A DNA stretch of 64,000 bases from Dastarcus helophoroides (lineage: Eukaryota > Arthropoda > Insecta > Coleoptera > Bothrideridae), in the NCBI GenBank assembly GCA_028583605.1, contig CM053325.1:42583435-42647434 (forward strand), written 5' to 3'. The notes below the pieces were generated by a model. It saw only the letters and a program-made list of their open reading frames with translations, made no database searches and was not told where the DNA came from. Numbering within the stretch: the stretch's first letter is position 1; every line of letters begins with the position of its first letter. The position numbers and the translations under genes are program-made. Shown here piece after piece: positions 19,491-31,044 of this stretch.

Positions 19491-20667
19491 GTTTCTCTGG
19501 GCTCCTCGAGCCAGAGGAAGACCTTGCCTCAAAGCATCAGAAAATGTCAAATATTGTAGTATACGTTGAAATTTTGACAAAAAAGTCGAAACTTTCACAA
19601 ATTTGTTTTTAAAAAAGGTTGATATTACAAAGAAATTTTCTCCGTAATTTTTGTCTTTTCGCAAAAATTTTAAATTTTTAAAAAATAAACATCATCAGAA
19701 GGTAGACCAGCTTTTAAGGAGAAGGCAAATTTTAATAAACAAGTTGAAATTTTCAGAATTAAGAAAAGTCAAAATTTTCGGAAAAAGTCAAATTTAGAGA
19801 AATGGCGAAACTTTTGTAAAAGAAATGTACGAAATTTGAGCAAAAAAGTAGAGATTTCGAAAATATGTTTCAAGAACAGGATGAATTCTGAAGTCCCCCC
19901 AATTGAATACTAATTTTCGGTTTACTGCAGATGAGGACTAGCGCCCAACCCTGCCATATTTTACTTAGGCCAATAATTTTGGAAGAACTTACGTTTGCAA
20001 AAAATTATTTTTCATAATGAAAATAGTTAAAAGGGACCACAGGTCCAGAGTAAATAACGTACTGTTGCATGTTATCGGTTCGATAATTTAAACTTCGTGA
20101 ATTGTAACACTTTATTTCCTTACTTTTTTCGCAAAACTACAATTATGATTCACTTAACTGTCAGACTATCTAACTAACTGACTTAATAACAGACTATCTG
20201 AGAAAAAAGACGATCGCGAATTTATACGGTTCCGGTTTTCTAGAATGGATTTCCGTACAGATAAGGTTATCGCTTGCGAAAACGTTTTGAGCACTGCCGT
20301 ATGATTCATTCTGGTGGTCGCTTCCCATTATCAAATGTTTCCAGAGAATTTCTTACACTACACAATCACTAATAAAAATGTTATTACTACACTTTGTTAC
20401 AGTACTATTGAAAAGTTCTGTGCAAGTTGCTGGTGGCAAATTTGGCAAGGAAACAATTTCAAAATTCTCATTACAGTTTGTTTAAGATTTTTCCCATAAT
20501 AATTTCCTTTTTTTAATTTCTATATTTATAGCACCTTTGTTATTTTTGTTTTGTTAATAGAAATTTAATCATCTAATCTAGCGTTCATATTTTCCTCACA
20601 TGCGACCCGCGCAAGAATTTTTAGCCTTGTAGTTGGCCCGCTGTAAAAAAAAGGTTGCTTATCCCTG
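19490..20667 (-). repeat. inverted copy of the hAT-like repeat, empty site retained
   Basis: This is the reverse complement of 8055-8216 joined to 11744-12865. At about 20500 it reads continuously across the point where copy 1 carries the gag-only LTR element, so this is the pre-insertion allele of that site. It ends TTGCTTATCCCTG at 20667. A second near-identical copy lies at about 26380-27556. Confidence 0.7.
20103..20401 (-). repeat. solo LTR in the inverted hAT-like repeat
   Basis: TGTAAC to GTTACA, 299 bp, the reverse-complement counterpart of 11850-12156. The duplicated spacer holds it again at 26996-27293. Confidence 0.7.
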
Positions 20668-20834
20668 TTCTAGAGAATTACCTTAAAAGTACTCGATACA
20701 GGTAACAGCCAAATCGCTAAAACTTTCGAAATATAAGATTACAAAAATTCCAGCCGTACAGTCCCTTTCGGATAAATAAGCATCAGAATAGGCACTGAAC
20801 TTCCAATTTTGTGCTAACAATAGCAGGAATTAGT

Positions 20835-21215
20835 AATATTTAGACATGGTCATGTAGCAGCGTTGTGAGATTTCCGATGGAAATTCTGTGTGCTTAAAAT
20901 CCTGACCTAAATATCATTAAATATTTGATTTGTTGTCGGTTGTTTTAAGAGTATAGCTTTTATATTTTATGTTAAGTTTTGCAGAAAATTATTAAATTGT
21001 TTATAATGGTAAAAAAATAATATGGAAAACATATAGTCCTATTAGTTTCTGCAAAAAAAAAAACCTGAAATATAGGCAACACATTAACCATCAAAATGTT
21101 GATGCGTAAAGACACTTTTAGTTCTCGTGATTTTTAGTAACTTATCTAAAATTAGAAATAATACTTCACGACCTATTCTTATGTATATTTATCTGAAATG
21201 GACTATAATTCAAAT
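20835..21215 (+). repeat. dispersed repeat, copy 2
   Basis: Same orientation and landmark order as 2795-3150 (GTTGTGAGATTTCC, TTGTCGGTTGTTTTAAGAG, CCTGAAATATAGGCAACAC). A near-identical copy lies at 27735-28110. Confidence 0.7.
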
Positions 21216-21481
21216 TTTCAATTCTGTTCCGTAAATTTATAATAAATCAAGTTATCATCAATATCTTTTAATTTCCGGCTATTGTTTGAATTCAACCTTC
21301 GTCATTTGCAATTTTCCAGTTTTCTTTGTCAAGCCTTGTCATTGCATTGTACACGATAGGTTATTGGTTAACTACTAATGAAATACAGCTTCTAAACAAA
21401 AATAAATTACAAATTTAGTTACTTACCTAGGCTGAAAAATTGGGCCTTATTTGAAAAGATACGGAGTCTGATGTAGATAGT

Positions 21482-21766
21482 CTAAAATTCTGGATCATAA
21501 GCATCGAAAGATATGTCCTCTGGGATGTAGAATTTTTCGAATAACCAAGAATTAGGACGCTTCAATAAATTGATTTGATTGTGAAAACCCCGGCGCTCGT
21601 TCGTCTTTCGAAGCAAACTAAAAAAGTTGAGATATGTCGTTTGCATTCCATCGAAAAAGTTTGAAGTGTTTATTGACATTTGACTGAAATATCTCACTCG
21701 TTTGGAAATCAAAAGCTTTGTGTACGAAAATTCCTGTGAACTAATAACGATCCGTGTCCGAAACAA
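21482..21766 (-). CDS. 94-codon hypothetical frame with a presequence-like N-terminus
   Basis: I do not recognise this protein. The frame begins MFRTRIVISSQEFS and continues KLLISKRVRYFSQMSIN, Arg/Lys-, Ser- and hydrophobic-rich without acids for much of ~33 residues, which is the look of a mitochondrial targeting sequence. It ends IPEDISFDAYDPEF. A donor-like CCTAGGTAAGTAA lies about 50 bases beyond the stop. In the duplicated spacer the frame (28436-28648) is broken by one-base indels in homopolymers. It could be a captured host exon or a chance frame. Confidence 0.25.
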   Translation of the reverse strand: MFRTRIVISSQEFSYTKLLISKRVRYFSQMSINTSNFFDGMQTTYLNFFSLLRKTNERRGFHNQINLLKRPNSWLFEKFYIPEDISFDAYDPEF

Positions 21767-21978
21767 TCAATCGAAAAAATTAGAGTTGGGACGGGAATAT
21801 TTCAATTATTTTGTTTTAAATATCCACTCTATTCTAATTATTTCGTATTATCTTTGTTAATTATTAAATAAATGGTCACTGTTTGATGTAACTTGTAAAA
21901 TTATGTGGTTTCTTGTTGCATGAGTTTTGAAACTATTATAACCTTATGAGGAAGATAAACCAAAAAACGTATTCATAA

Positions 21979-22644
21979 CTATTAAAACGTTATTAACGAT
22001 TAAAAAGCACATATATTAAAAATTCACAATGTTTCGATAAACATTTGCTAACACCGGCCAGGTTTTGCATTACTTGCATCATCGGCGGTTTATACCAGCA
22101 ATTTGTTTAATCGTTGTTATGCTACAAGCTCCATGCATCACAGACTCCTACGAATATTCCATCTAATCCGCATTCTCGTTCAAAAGCTTCAATTAGTGTG
22201 TTCAGAAGATTAAGCTGCTCGTTCATAAGTTAAATTGACTAGATTGTAATATTTATGCATTTCTGTGGCTACCAAGAATTAAGCTTTTTAGTGTTATTAC
22301 AAATATGTAAATACTTCTACTGTGTTCGTGCATGTAAGTTTATGTTGTGTTTCTAATAGAATGCTTTGCAAAATCTAGTCAATTTACACTTATGAATGGA
22401 GCAGCTTGATCTTCTGAATACACCTTTAATTGAAGCTTTTAACGAGAATTCGAATTATGCGAAATATTTCTATGAGTCTGTGATCCATGGAGCTTGTTAG
22501 GATAACAACGGACAAAACATATTGCTAATATACCCGCCGATGATGCAGCAATGCGAAACCTGGTCCGGTGTTAGCAATATTTATCGAAAACATTGTGGAA
22601 TTGCTAATATCTGTTGCTTTTTAATCGTTAATAATTTTTAATAG
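21979..22644. mobile_element. 666-bp fold-back element, copy in spacer S1
   Basis: Arms of about 260-270 bases (21979-22240 and 22375-22644) are inverted copies. The left runs CTATTAAAACGTTATTAACG, then CACAATGTTTCGATAAACAT and AACACCGGCCAGG; the right ends with the complements. The central loop is about 130 bases. No transposase and no clear target duplication were found. The duplicate is at 28860-29523. Confidence 0.65.
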
Positions 22645-22728
22645 GTATAAATATTAAAGAATTCCACAAATAAAGGGTTGGAAATGTCAATTATTCAAAA
22701 AACGCATTATCAAGAAACTTATACATAT

Positions 22729-24040
22729 TGTTACGTGCTTATCGGTTCGAATTGATTACCACGTGTGAATAATACCCACTTTATTACCAAATTAACTCGG
22801 CACACTTCAACTGAACAGACAGTATAAAGTTGTCCCACAGAACCCTTGCGACTGTGGTGGCTTCCTGGTTCGGGTTGGCATAAGCTTCAGGCCACTTACT
22901 GAAATGGCCACCAGGATGTACTTGTTTCCATCGTCTGAAGCTGGGAATATTCCTGCTACATCGATTGCAATCCTTTCAAATGGAGCTCCCACATTATATT
23001 GCTTCAGGGCCCCTTTGGTTCTCGTCCGAGGACCCTTGGATCCAGCACAGGTGACACATCTCCGACACCACCGCTCGACGTCCTCCCTGCAGTTACCCAA
23101 TAGAACCGTTTCGTGAGACCTTCTCCAGGGTCTTGTTTCATCCCTAGATGTCCACCAGAGGTCCCATTGTGCAAGTCCCACAAGACCTGTGCAATCTTCT
23201 CCTGTGGCACGACCAACTGCAAGTTGACACGCTTTCCATCCGCGCTTTCCCATGCTCTCTTCAGTACCCCGTCCTCGACCTGGAGGGATTTCCATTGAGC
23301 CCACAAATTCTTAAGAGCTGGACTTCTGTCGAACCTCTTGCCATTCCGGTCTGTCTCCAGCTTCTTTCCATTCCAATATGGGTCCGATATCAGCGTCGCT
23401 CCTCTGTATTTTCCGAAGACCTTCACAGTCCATTCGTCTTCTGGCTGAACAGAAGTGACCCTTATCTCCACCATGTCTTCATGGTCCCTCACTCGTCTGC
23501 AATGTGTTTGCAATACCCACAAGGTCTTCTGGACAAAGCGTCAGCGTTGTTATGCTGTCGTCCCGGTCGATGATGCACCTTAAAGTGATACTGCTGAAGC
23601 CTTTCTAACCATCTAGCCGTCTGTTCCCTCCGCGTTCTTCATTCGGAGTAACCAGAAAGTGCCGAATGGTCTGTTCTGATGAGGGAATTCTTGCCCGTAC
23701 AAATACTTGTGAAAGTGTTCCACGGCCTTCACTATCGCAAGTAGTTCCTTCCTGGTGGTGCAATAGTTCCTCTCCGGCTTCGTCAGAATCTTGCTGTAAT
23801 ACTCGATTACTCTTGAACTTGGGACAGCACAGCCCCAATGCCGACGTTGCTGGCATCAGTGTCCAACACGAACTTCCCATTCTGCTGAGGATACGCCAAG
23901 ATAGGGCTTGTGCACAAGGCGGACTTCAGTTTTCGAAAAGCGGTATCACAATCGGGAGTCCAGACATAAGGCATTCTTCCTTTAGTTAGTCGGTGTAACG
24001 GCGCAGCGATAATGGCGAAGCCTTTCACAAATCTCCTATA
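22729..24040 (-). pseudogene. gypsy fragment B: C/A hybrid of LTR end, integrase, RNase H
   Basis: It begins with the same truncated LTR piece fused to integrase as fragment C (TGTTACG at 22729, junction near 22820). It carries C-type bases up to ATTCGG at 23646, then A-type bases from 23720 on (GTGTTCC, CAAGTAG, CTCCGG), including the 13-bp deletion private to A. It ends at the same RT-thumb/spacer junction as A. Several one-base indels break every frame (for example near 22846, 23107, 23140, 23331). It would encode the integrase zinc-finger region and RNase H but cannot be functional. Confidence 0.8.
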
Positions 24041-27000
24041 ATAGGACAGTTACTTAGAGTTACATAGTATTGTTATTCAATAAATTAATATTAATTCTTT
24101 ACACCAAATTATCGGATTCCTTTTATTTTATTTTTATTTATGTTATTTTTATTCATTAGGATTCTTTCATTTGTTATACATTTTCTTTTTTTATGTAATA
24201 CCATTAAAATTATTAGGTTCTTATTTTTGTCATGCTATATTTTTAAGTATGTAGATATTTTTCCACTATACACTTAAGTCTGTTGAAATGATTAAAAAAA
24301 TAAATAAATAAATAAATAAAATAAATTTTCGATTTTTTCTTAAAATTTGCTTTTTCTAAATTTCTATAAGATCTGATTCTTTCTGGGAAATTTCGAAATT
24401 TTACTAAAATTAAACATTTTTTCTAAAAATTTAGAACTTTTTCGCGAAATTTCTCTCGTAATATCGTCTTTTCCTTAGGGTTTCGACTATTTTATTTTGT
24501 CCATTTCAAATTTTTCTCAAAATTTTGTGTTTTTCTATATTCCGATTTTTTCTGAACATTTAGCTGCAAACTTTGATCTTTTAGTTTCTGATTTCTTTAG
24601 GAATTTTGATTGGTTTCCTAAAGTTTGCCATTTTAAGAAAATCTTGATATTTATCTCAATATCCAATATTTAATATTGTGGTAAAATAAGGTGAAATCGT
24701 TTTTTTTTTCAAAATATTGAATATTTCTAAATTAAGCTTTTACCTAAAATTTGCCTGTTCCTCAAAATTTGTCTTTTTTCGAAATTTCGATTTAATTTTT
24801 AAAATTCTACTTTTTGGACGTTTTCGAAAATGACTTATTTATTTGTTAATAAAAATGTTGCAAAAATATTTTGGGGGATTTCGAAAAAAAAAATTCTAAT
24901 AAATTCAACATCTTTATTAAATTTTAAATTTTGGGGACAATGTTTTTGTAAATTGTGACTTTTCTTTCTCAAAATTCGACTTTTTCTCTAAATTGCGTCT
25001 TTTCACAAAATTAGACCTTTGAGAATTTTGACTTTTTTCGAATTTTAAACATTTTTAGAGTTTTCGAGAAAGGTTAGGTTTTTGTTTTTAATATGATTTA
25101 TCAAAAATTCCAACTTTTCCAATTTTTCCCCTAAAACTGGACTTTCTTTTGAAAATTTGGAATACTTTCCAGAAAGTTGAATATTTTTCTGGAAAATGCA
25201 GCGTAATTTTTAAATATCGTGATTTTTTTTGGAAGTCTTTTTTTTCTGATGTCCGAAATTATTCCCCAAATTTTGACTTTTATATCAAAATTTGATATTA
25301 TTTGTTTCTGGACATTTCCATTTAAAATTCAATTTTTTCTGAAGATATAGAATTCTTCACAAAATTTGTTTATTTGTTTTTAAATTGGAGCGAAATTTTA
25401 TTACAAATCTAAAAATCTGAGAATAATATTTTTAGGAAATTTTTAGAAAAAGATTTCTTGAAAAATTTCAAGAATATGGTAATATTAAGATAAAATAAAA
25501 ATTGAGACAATTATTTTTAAAAGTTGCAATTTATTTATTTGAATTCGACTTGCCACTTTTTTCATAAAACTTGACTTTTGGAAATTTCATCTGTTATGCA
25601 TTTCCACTTCTTCGAAATTTCGATACTTCTTAAAGTTCTTCGAAAGGTTTATTTCTCAAGATTGGGCTCTATTCGAAATTTCGACTTTAATCTGAAAATG
25701 CGGTCTCCCCAGTTCTGTAGTTTTTAAGTGAAAATACACATTCCTTAGCCAGAAGATGTTCTTTTTTTTGCCCATGAATTTTTCTGAATGATTGTTGCTC
25801 CCTTGAAGAAAATTCGACCTACGCTGATGTCCAAGATATTTTATGATTTGCATTGCATGTCTGATTAATCATGTAGGTTATTTAGGAAGAAATTTTGAAT
25901 GTCCTTATTCTGAAATTTGATCCTCAAATTGGCATTGTTTTGTAAATCTATGATTCTATTAATTCTATTTGTACTCATTTGGAACTATTTCTGTATCCTA
26001 TATTAAATGACTAAGAAAAAATACGAACACCACGAGCAATTTCTTCGGATCGAAATATTTTAAATCTCGATTCAAATTGGTCTGAAAAAGTTTTTTTTTC
26101 TTAAGTATGTATGTATGTATGTATTTATGTATTTTCGTCAAATTGTTTGACATTTCTACTAAAATTTCGAATTTTCAAAGTAAATAAAATTTCAAAAAAG
26201 TCGAAATTTAAAAGAAAATAGTCGAACCCCCAAGGAAAAACGGTATTACGAAAGAACTTTCGCGAAAAAGATCTAAATTCTGAGAAATGACATTTAATCT
26301 TAGTGGGATTTCGAAATTTCCCAGAAAGAATCAGATCTTATCGACATTTATAAAAAGCAAATTTTAAGAAAAAATCGAAATTTTAGTTTCTCTGGGCTCC
26401 TCGAGCCAGAGGAAGACCTTGCCTCAAAGCATCAGAAAATGTCAAATATTGTAGTATACGTTGAAATTTTGACAAAAAAGTCGAAACTTTCACAAATTTG
26501 TTTTTAAAAAAGGTTGATATTACAAAGAAATTTTCTCCGTAATTTTTGTCTTTTCGCAAAAATTTTAAATTTTTAAAAAATAAACATCATCAGAAGGTAG
26601 ACCAGCTTTTAAGGAGAAGGCAAATTTTAATAAACAAGTTGAAATTTTCAGAATTAAGAAAAGTCAAAATTTTCGGAAAAAGTCAAATTTAGAGAAATGG
26701 CGAAACTTTTGTAAAAGAAATGTACGAAATTTGAGCAAAAAGTAGAGATTTCGAAAATATGTTTCAAGAACAGGATGAATTCTGAAGTCCCCCAATTGAA
26801 TACTAATTTTCGGTTTACTGCAGATGAGGACTAGCGCCCAACCCTGCCATATTTTACTTAGGCCAATAATTTTGGAAGAACTTACGTTTGCAAAAAATTA
26901 TTTTTCATAATGAAAATAGTTAAAAGGGACCACAGGTCCAGAGTAAATAACGTACTGTTGCATGTTATCGGTTCGATAATTTAAACTTCGTGAATTGTAA

Positions 27001-29607
27001 CACTTTATTTCCTTACTTTTTTCGCAAAACTACAATTATGATTCACTTAACTGTCAGACTATCTAACTAACTGACTTAATAACAGACTATCTGAGAAAAA
27101 GACGATCGCGAATTTATACGGTTCCGGTTTTCTAGAATGGATTTCCGTACAGATAAGGTTATCGCTTGCGAAAACGTTTTGAGCACTGCCGTATGATTCA
27201 TTCTGGTGGTCGCTTCCCATTATCAAATGTTTCCAGAGAATTTCTTACACTACACAATCACTAATAAAAATGTTATTACTACACTTTGTTACAGTACTAT
27301 TGAAAAGTTCTGTGCAAGTTGCTGTGGCAAATTTGGCAAGGAAACAATTTCAAAATTCTCATTACAGTTTGTTTAAGATTTTTCCCATAATAATTTCCTT
27401 TTTTTAATTTCTATATTTATAGCACCTTTGTTATTTTTGTTTTGTTAATAGAAATTTAATCATCTAATCTAGCGTTCATATTTTCCTCACATGCGACCCG
27501 CGCAAAATTTTTAGCCTTGTAGTTGGCCCGCTGTAAAAAAAGGTTGCTTATCCCTGTTCTAGAGAATTACCTTAAAAGTACTCGATACAGGTAACAGCCA
27601 AATCGCTAAAACTTTCGAAATATAAGATTACAAAAATTCCAGCCGTACAGTCCCTTTCGGATAAATAAGCATCAGAATAGGCACTGAACTTCCAATTTTG
27701 TGCTAACAATAGCAGGAATTAGTAATATTTAGACATGGTCATGTAGCAGCGTTGTGAGATTTCCGATGGAAATTCTGTGTGCTTAAAATCCTGACCTAAA
27801 TATCATTAAATATTTTGATTTGTTGTCGGTTGTTTTAAGAGTAAAGCTTTTATATTTTATGTTAAGTTTTGCAGAAAATTATTAAATTGTTTATAATGGT
27901 AAAAAAATAATATGGAAAACATATAGTCCTATTAGTTCTGCAAAAAAAAAACCTGAAATATAGGCAACACATTAACCATCAAAATGTTGATGCGTAAAGA
28001 CACTTTTAGTTCTCGTGATTTTTAGTAACTTATCTAAAATTAGAAATAATACTTCACGACCTATTCTTATGTATATTTATCTGAAATGGACTATAATTCA
28101 AATTTTCAATTCTGTTCCGTAAATTTATAATAAATCAAGTTATCATCAATATCTTTTAATTTCCGGCTATTGTTTGAATTCAACCTTCGTCATTTGCAAT
28201 TTTCCAGTTTTCTTTGTCAAGCCTTGTCATTGCATTGTACACGATAGGTTATTGGTTAACTACTAATGAAATACAGCTTCTAAACAAAAATAAATTACAA
28301 ATTTAGTTACTTACCTAGGCTGAAAATTGGGCCTTATTTGAAAGATACGGAGTCTGATGTAGATAGTCTAAAATTCTGGATCATAAGCATCGAAAGATAT
28401 GTCCTCTGGGATGTAGAATTTTTCGAATAACAAAATTAGGACGCTTCAATAAATTGATTTGATTGTGAAAACCCGGCGCTCGTTCGTCTTTCGAAGCAAA
28501 CTAAAAAGTTGAGATATGTCGTTTGCATTCCATCGAAAAAGTTTGAAGTGTTTATTGACATTTGACTGAAATATCTCACTCGTTTGGAAATCAAAAGCTT
28601 TGTGTACGAAAATTCCTGTGAACTAATAACGATCCGTGTCCGAAACAATCAATCGAAAAAATTAGAGTTGGGACGGGAATATTTCAATTATTTTGTTTTT
28701 AAATATCCACTCTATTCTAATTATTTCGTATTATCTTTGTTAATTATTAAATAAATGGTCACTGTTTGATGTAACTGTAAAATTATGTGGTTTCTTGTTG
28801 CATGAGTTTTGAAACTATTATAACTTATGAGGAAGATAAACCAAAAAACGTATTCATAACTATTAAACTTTATTAACGATTAAAAAGCAACATATATTAA
28901 AAATTTCACAATGTTTCGATAAACATTTGCTAACACCGGGCCAGGTTTTGCATTACTGCATCATCGGCGGTTATACCAGCAATTTGTTTAATCGTTGTTA
29001 TGCTAACAAGCTCCATGCATCACAGACTCCTACGAATATTCCATCTAATCCGCATTCTCGTTCAAAGCTTCAATTAGGTGTGTTCAGAAGATTAAGCTGC
29101 TCGTTCATAAGTTAAATTGACTAGATTGTAAATATTTATGCATTTCTGTGGCTACCAAGAAATTAAGCTTTTTAGTGTTATTACAAATATGTAATACTTC
29201 TACTGTGTTCGTGCATGTAAGTTTATGTTGTGTTTCTAATAGATGCTTTGCAAAATCTAGTCAATTTACACTTATGAATGAGCAGCTTGATCTTCTGAAT
29301 ACACCTTTAATTGAAGCTTTTAACGAGAATTCGAATTATGCGAAATATTTCTATGAGTCTGTGATCCATGGAGCTTGTTAGGATAACAACGGCAAACATA
29401 TTGCTAATATACCCGCCGATGATGCAGCAATGCGAAACCTGGTCCGGTGTTAGCAAATATTTATCGAAACATTGTGGAATTGCTAATATCTGTTGCTTTT
29501 TAATCGTTAATAATTTTTAATAGGTATAAATATTAAAGAATTCCACAAATAAAGGGTTGGAAATGTCAATTATTCAAAAAACGCATTATCAAGAAACTTA
29601 TACATAT
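24041..29607. repeat. spacer S2, second copy of the duplicated segment
   Basis: Same content and order as S1: low-complexity tract, inverted hAT-like repeat (to 27556), solo LTR 26996-27293, dispersed repeat 27735-28110, broken 94-codon frame near 28436-28648 and fold-back 28860-29523. Differences from S1 are mostly single-base gains or losses in A or T runs, plus a few substitutions such as GAGTATAGC/GAGTAAAGC near 27840. Confidence 0.85.
28860..29523. mobile_element. fold-back element, copy in spacer S2
   Basis: Counterpart of 21979-22644 with a few indels. The frames seen across its arms (29148-29381, ending HGAC) are palindrome products without known domains. Confidence 0.6.
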
Positions 29608-29697
29608 TGTTACGTGCTTATCGGTTCGAATTGATTACCACGTGTGAATAATACCCACTTTATTACCAAATTAACTCGGCACACTTCAACTGAACAG
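29608..29697 (-). repeat. truncated 3' LTR of element C
   Basis: TGTTACGTGCTTATCGG through the ACTTCAACTGAACAG block, then directly integrase sequence. Short shared ACAG at the join suggests a microhomology deletion. Confidence 0.8.
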
Positions 29698-31044
29698 ACA
29701 GATAAAGTTGTCCACAAGAACCCTTGCGACTGTGGTGGCTTCCTGGTTCGGGTTGGCATAAGCTTCAGGCCACTTACTGAAATGGCCACCAGGATGTACT
29801 TGTTTCCATCGTCTGAAGCTGGGAATATTCCTGCTACATCGATTGCAATCCTTTCAAATGGAGCTCCCACATTATATTGCTTCAGGGCCCCTTTGGTTCT
29901 CGTCCGAGGACCCTTGGATCCAGCACAGGTGACACATCTCCGACACCACCGCTCGACGTCCTCCCTGCAGTTAACCCAATAGAACCGTTTTCGAACCTTC
30001 TCCAGGGTCTTGTTCATCCCTAGATGTCCACCAGAGGTCCCATTGTGCAAGTCCCACAAGACCTGTGCAATCTTCTCCTGTGGCACGACCAACTGCAAGT
30101 TGACACGCTTTCCATCCGCGCTTTCCCATGCTCTCTTCAGTACCCCGTCCTCGACCTGGAGGGATTTCCATTGAGCCCACAAATTCTTAAGAGCTGGACT
30201 TCTGTCGGAAACCTCTTGCCATTCCGGTCTGTCTCCAGCTTCTTTCCATTCCAATATGGGTCCGATATCAGCGTCGCTCCTCTGTATTTTCCGAAGACCT
30301 TCAACAGTCCATTCGTCTTCTGGCTGAACAGAAGTGACCCTTATCTCCACCATGTCTTCATGGTCCTCAACTCGTCTGCAATGTTTGCAATACCCACAAG
30401 GTCTTCTGGACAAAGCGTCAGCGTTGTTATGCTGTCGTCCCGGTCGATGATGCACCTTAAAGTGATACTGCTGAAGCCTTTCTAACCATCTAGCCGTCTG
30501 TCCCTCCGCGTTCTTCATTCGGAGTAACCAAGAAAGTGCCGAATGGTCTGTTCTGATGAGGAATTCTTGCCCGTACAAATACTTGTGAAAGTGTTTCACG
30601 GCCTTCACTATCGCAAGAAGTTCCTTCCTGGTGGTGCAATAGTTCCTCTTCGGCTTCGTCAGGATCTTGCTCTAATATTCGATAACTCTTTCTTTACCGC
30701 CTTGAACTTGGGACAACACAGCCCCAATGCCGACATTGCTGGCATCAGTGTCCAACACGAACTTCCCATTCTGCTGAGGATACGCCAAGATAGGGCTTGT
30801 ACACAAGGCGGACTTCAGTTTTCGGAAAGCGGTATCACAATCGGGAGTCCAGACGTACGGCGTTCTTCCTTCCGTTAGTCGGTGCAACGGTGCAGCAATG
30901 ATGGCAAAACCTTTCACCAATCTTTTGTTATAGGTGCATAACCCAAGGAACTTCCTCAACTCCTGTTTATATTTGGGTCTTGGCCAGTCACGGATTGTTT
31001 GAGTATCGTGTGATACAGTAACCTTGACTCCTGTGTCCACCGTT
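29698..31044 (-). pseudogene. element C pol remnant: RT thumb, RNase H, integrase zinc finger
   Basis: In frame with the gag repeat, the product passes from TVDTGVKVT straight into the RT thumb (TIRDWPRPKYKQELRKFLGL). RNase H (DTDASNVGIGAVLSQ), a single TAG at about 30674 where relatives have Tyr, RNase H end (RTDHSALSWLL, RPGRQHNNADALSR), the HHCC integrase zinc finger (HNGTSGGHLGMNKT and CRRCVTC) and the first strand of the integrase core (IAIDVAG) follow. A 10-base or similar loss near 29785 already disturbs the core (VAISVSGLK where A has VAMDYFSKW). It ends at the LTR junction. The RT catalytic palm and most of integrase are gone, so it has no polymerase or strand-transfer activity. Confidence 0.8.

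Larger units (their letters stand above)
17151..22728. repeat. spacer S1, first copy of the ~5.6-kb duplicated segment
   Basis: A segment between gypsy fragments A and B, repeated almost exactly at about 24040-29607 (offset 6.88-6.90 kb). In order it holds AAATTTCGA-type low-complexity DNA (17400-19490), the inverted copy of the hAT-like repeat (19490-20667) with its solo LTR, a copy of the dispersed repeat (20835-21215), a 94-codon minus-strand frame (21482-21766) and a fold-back element (21979-22644). The copies differ chiefly by one-base changes in homopolymer runs. It has no intact transposon gene. Confidence 0.85.
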
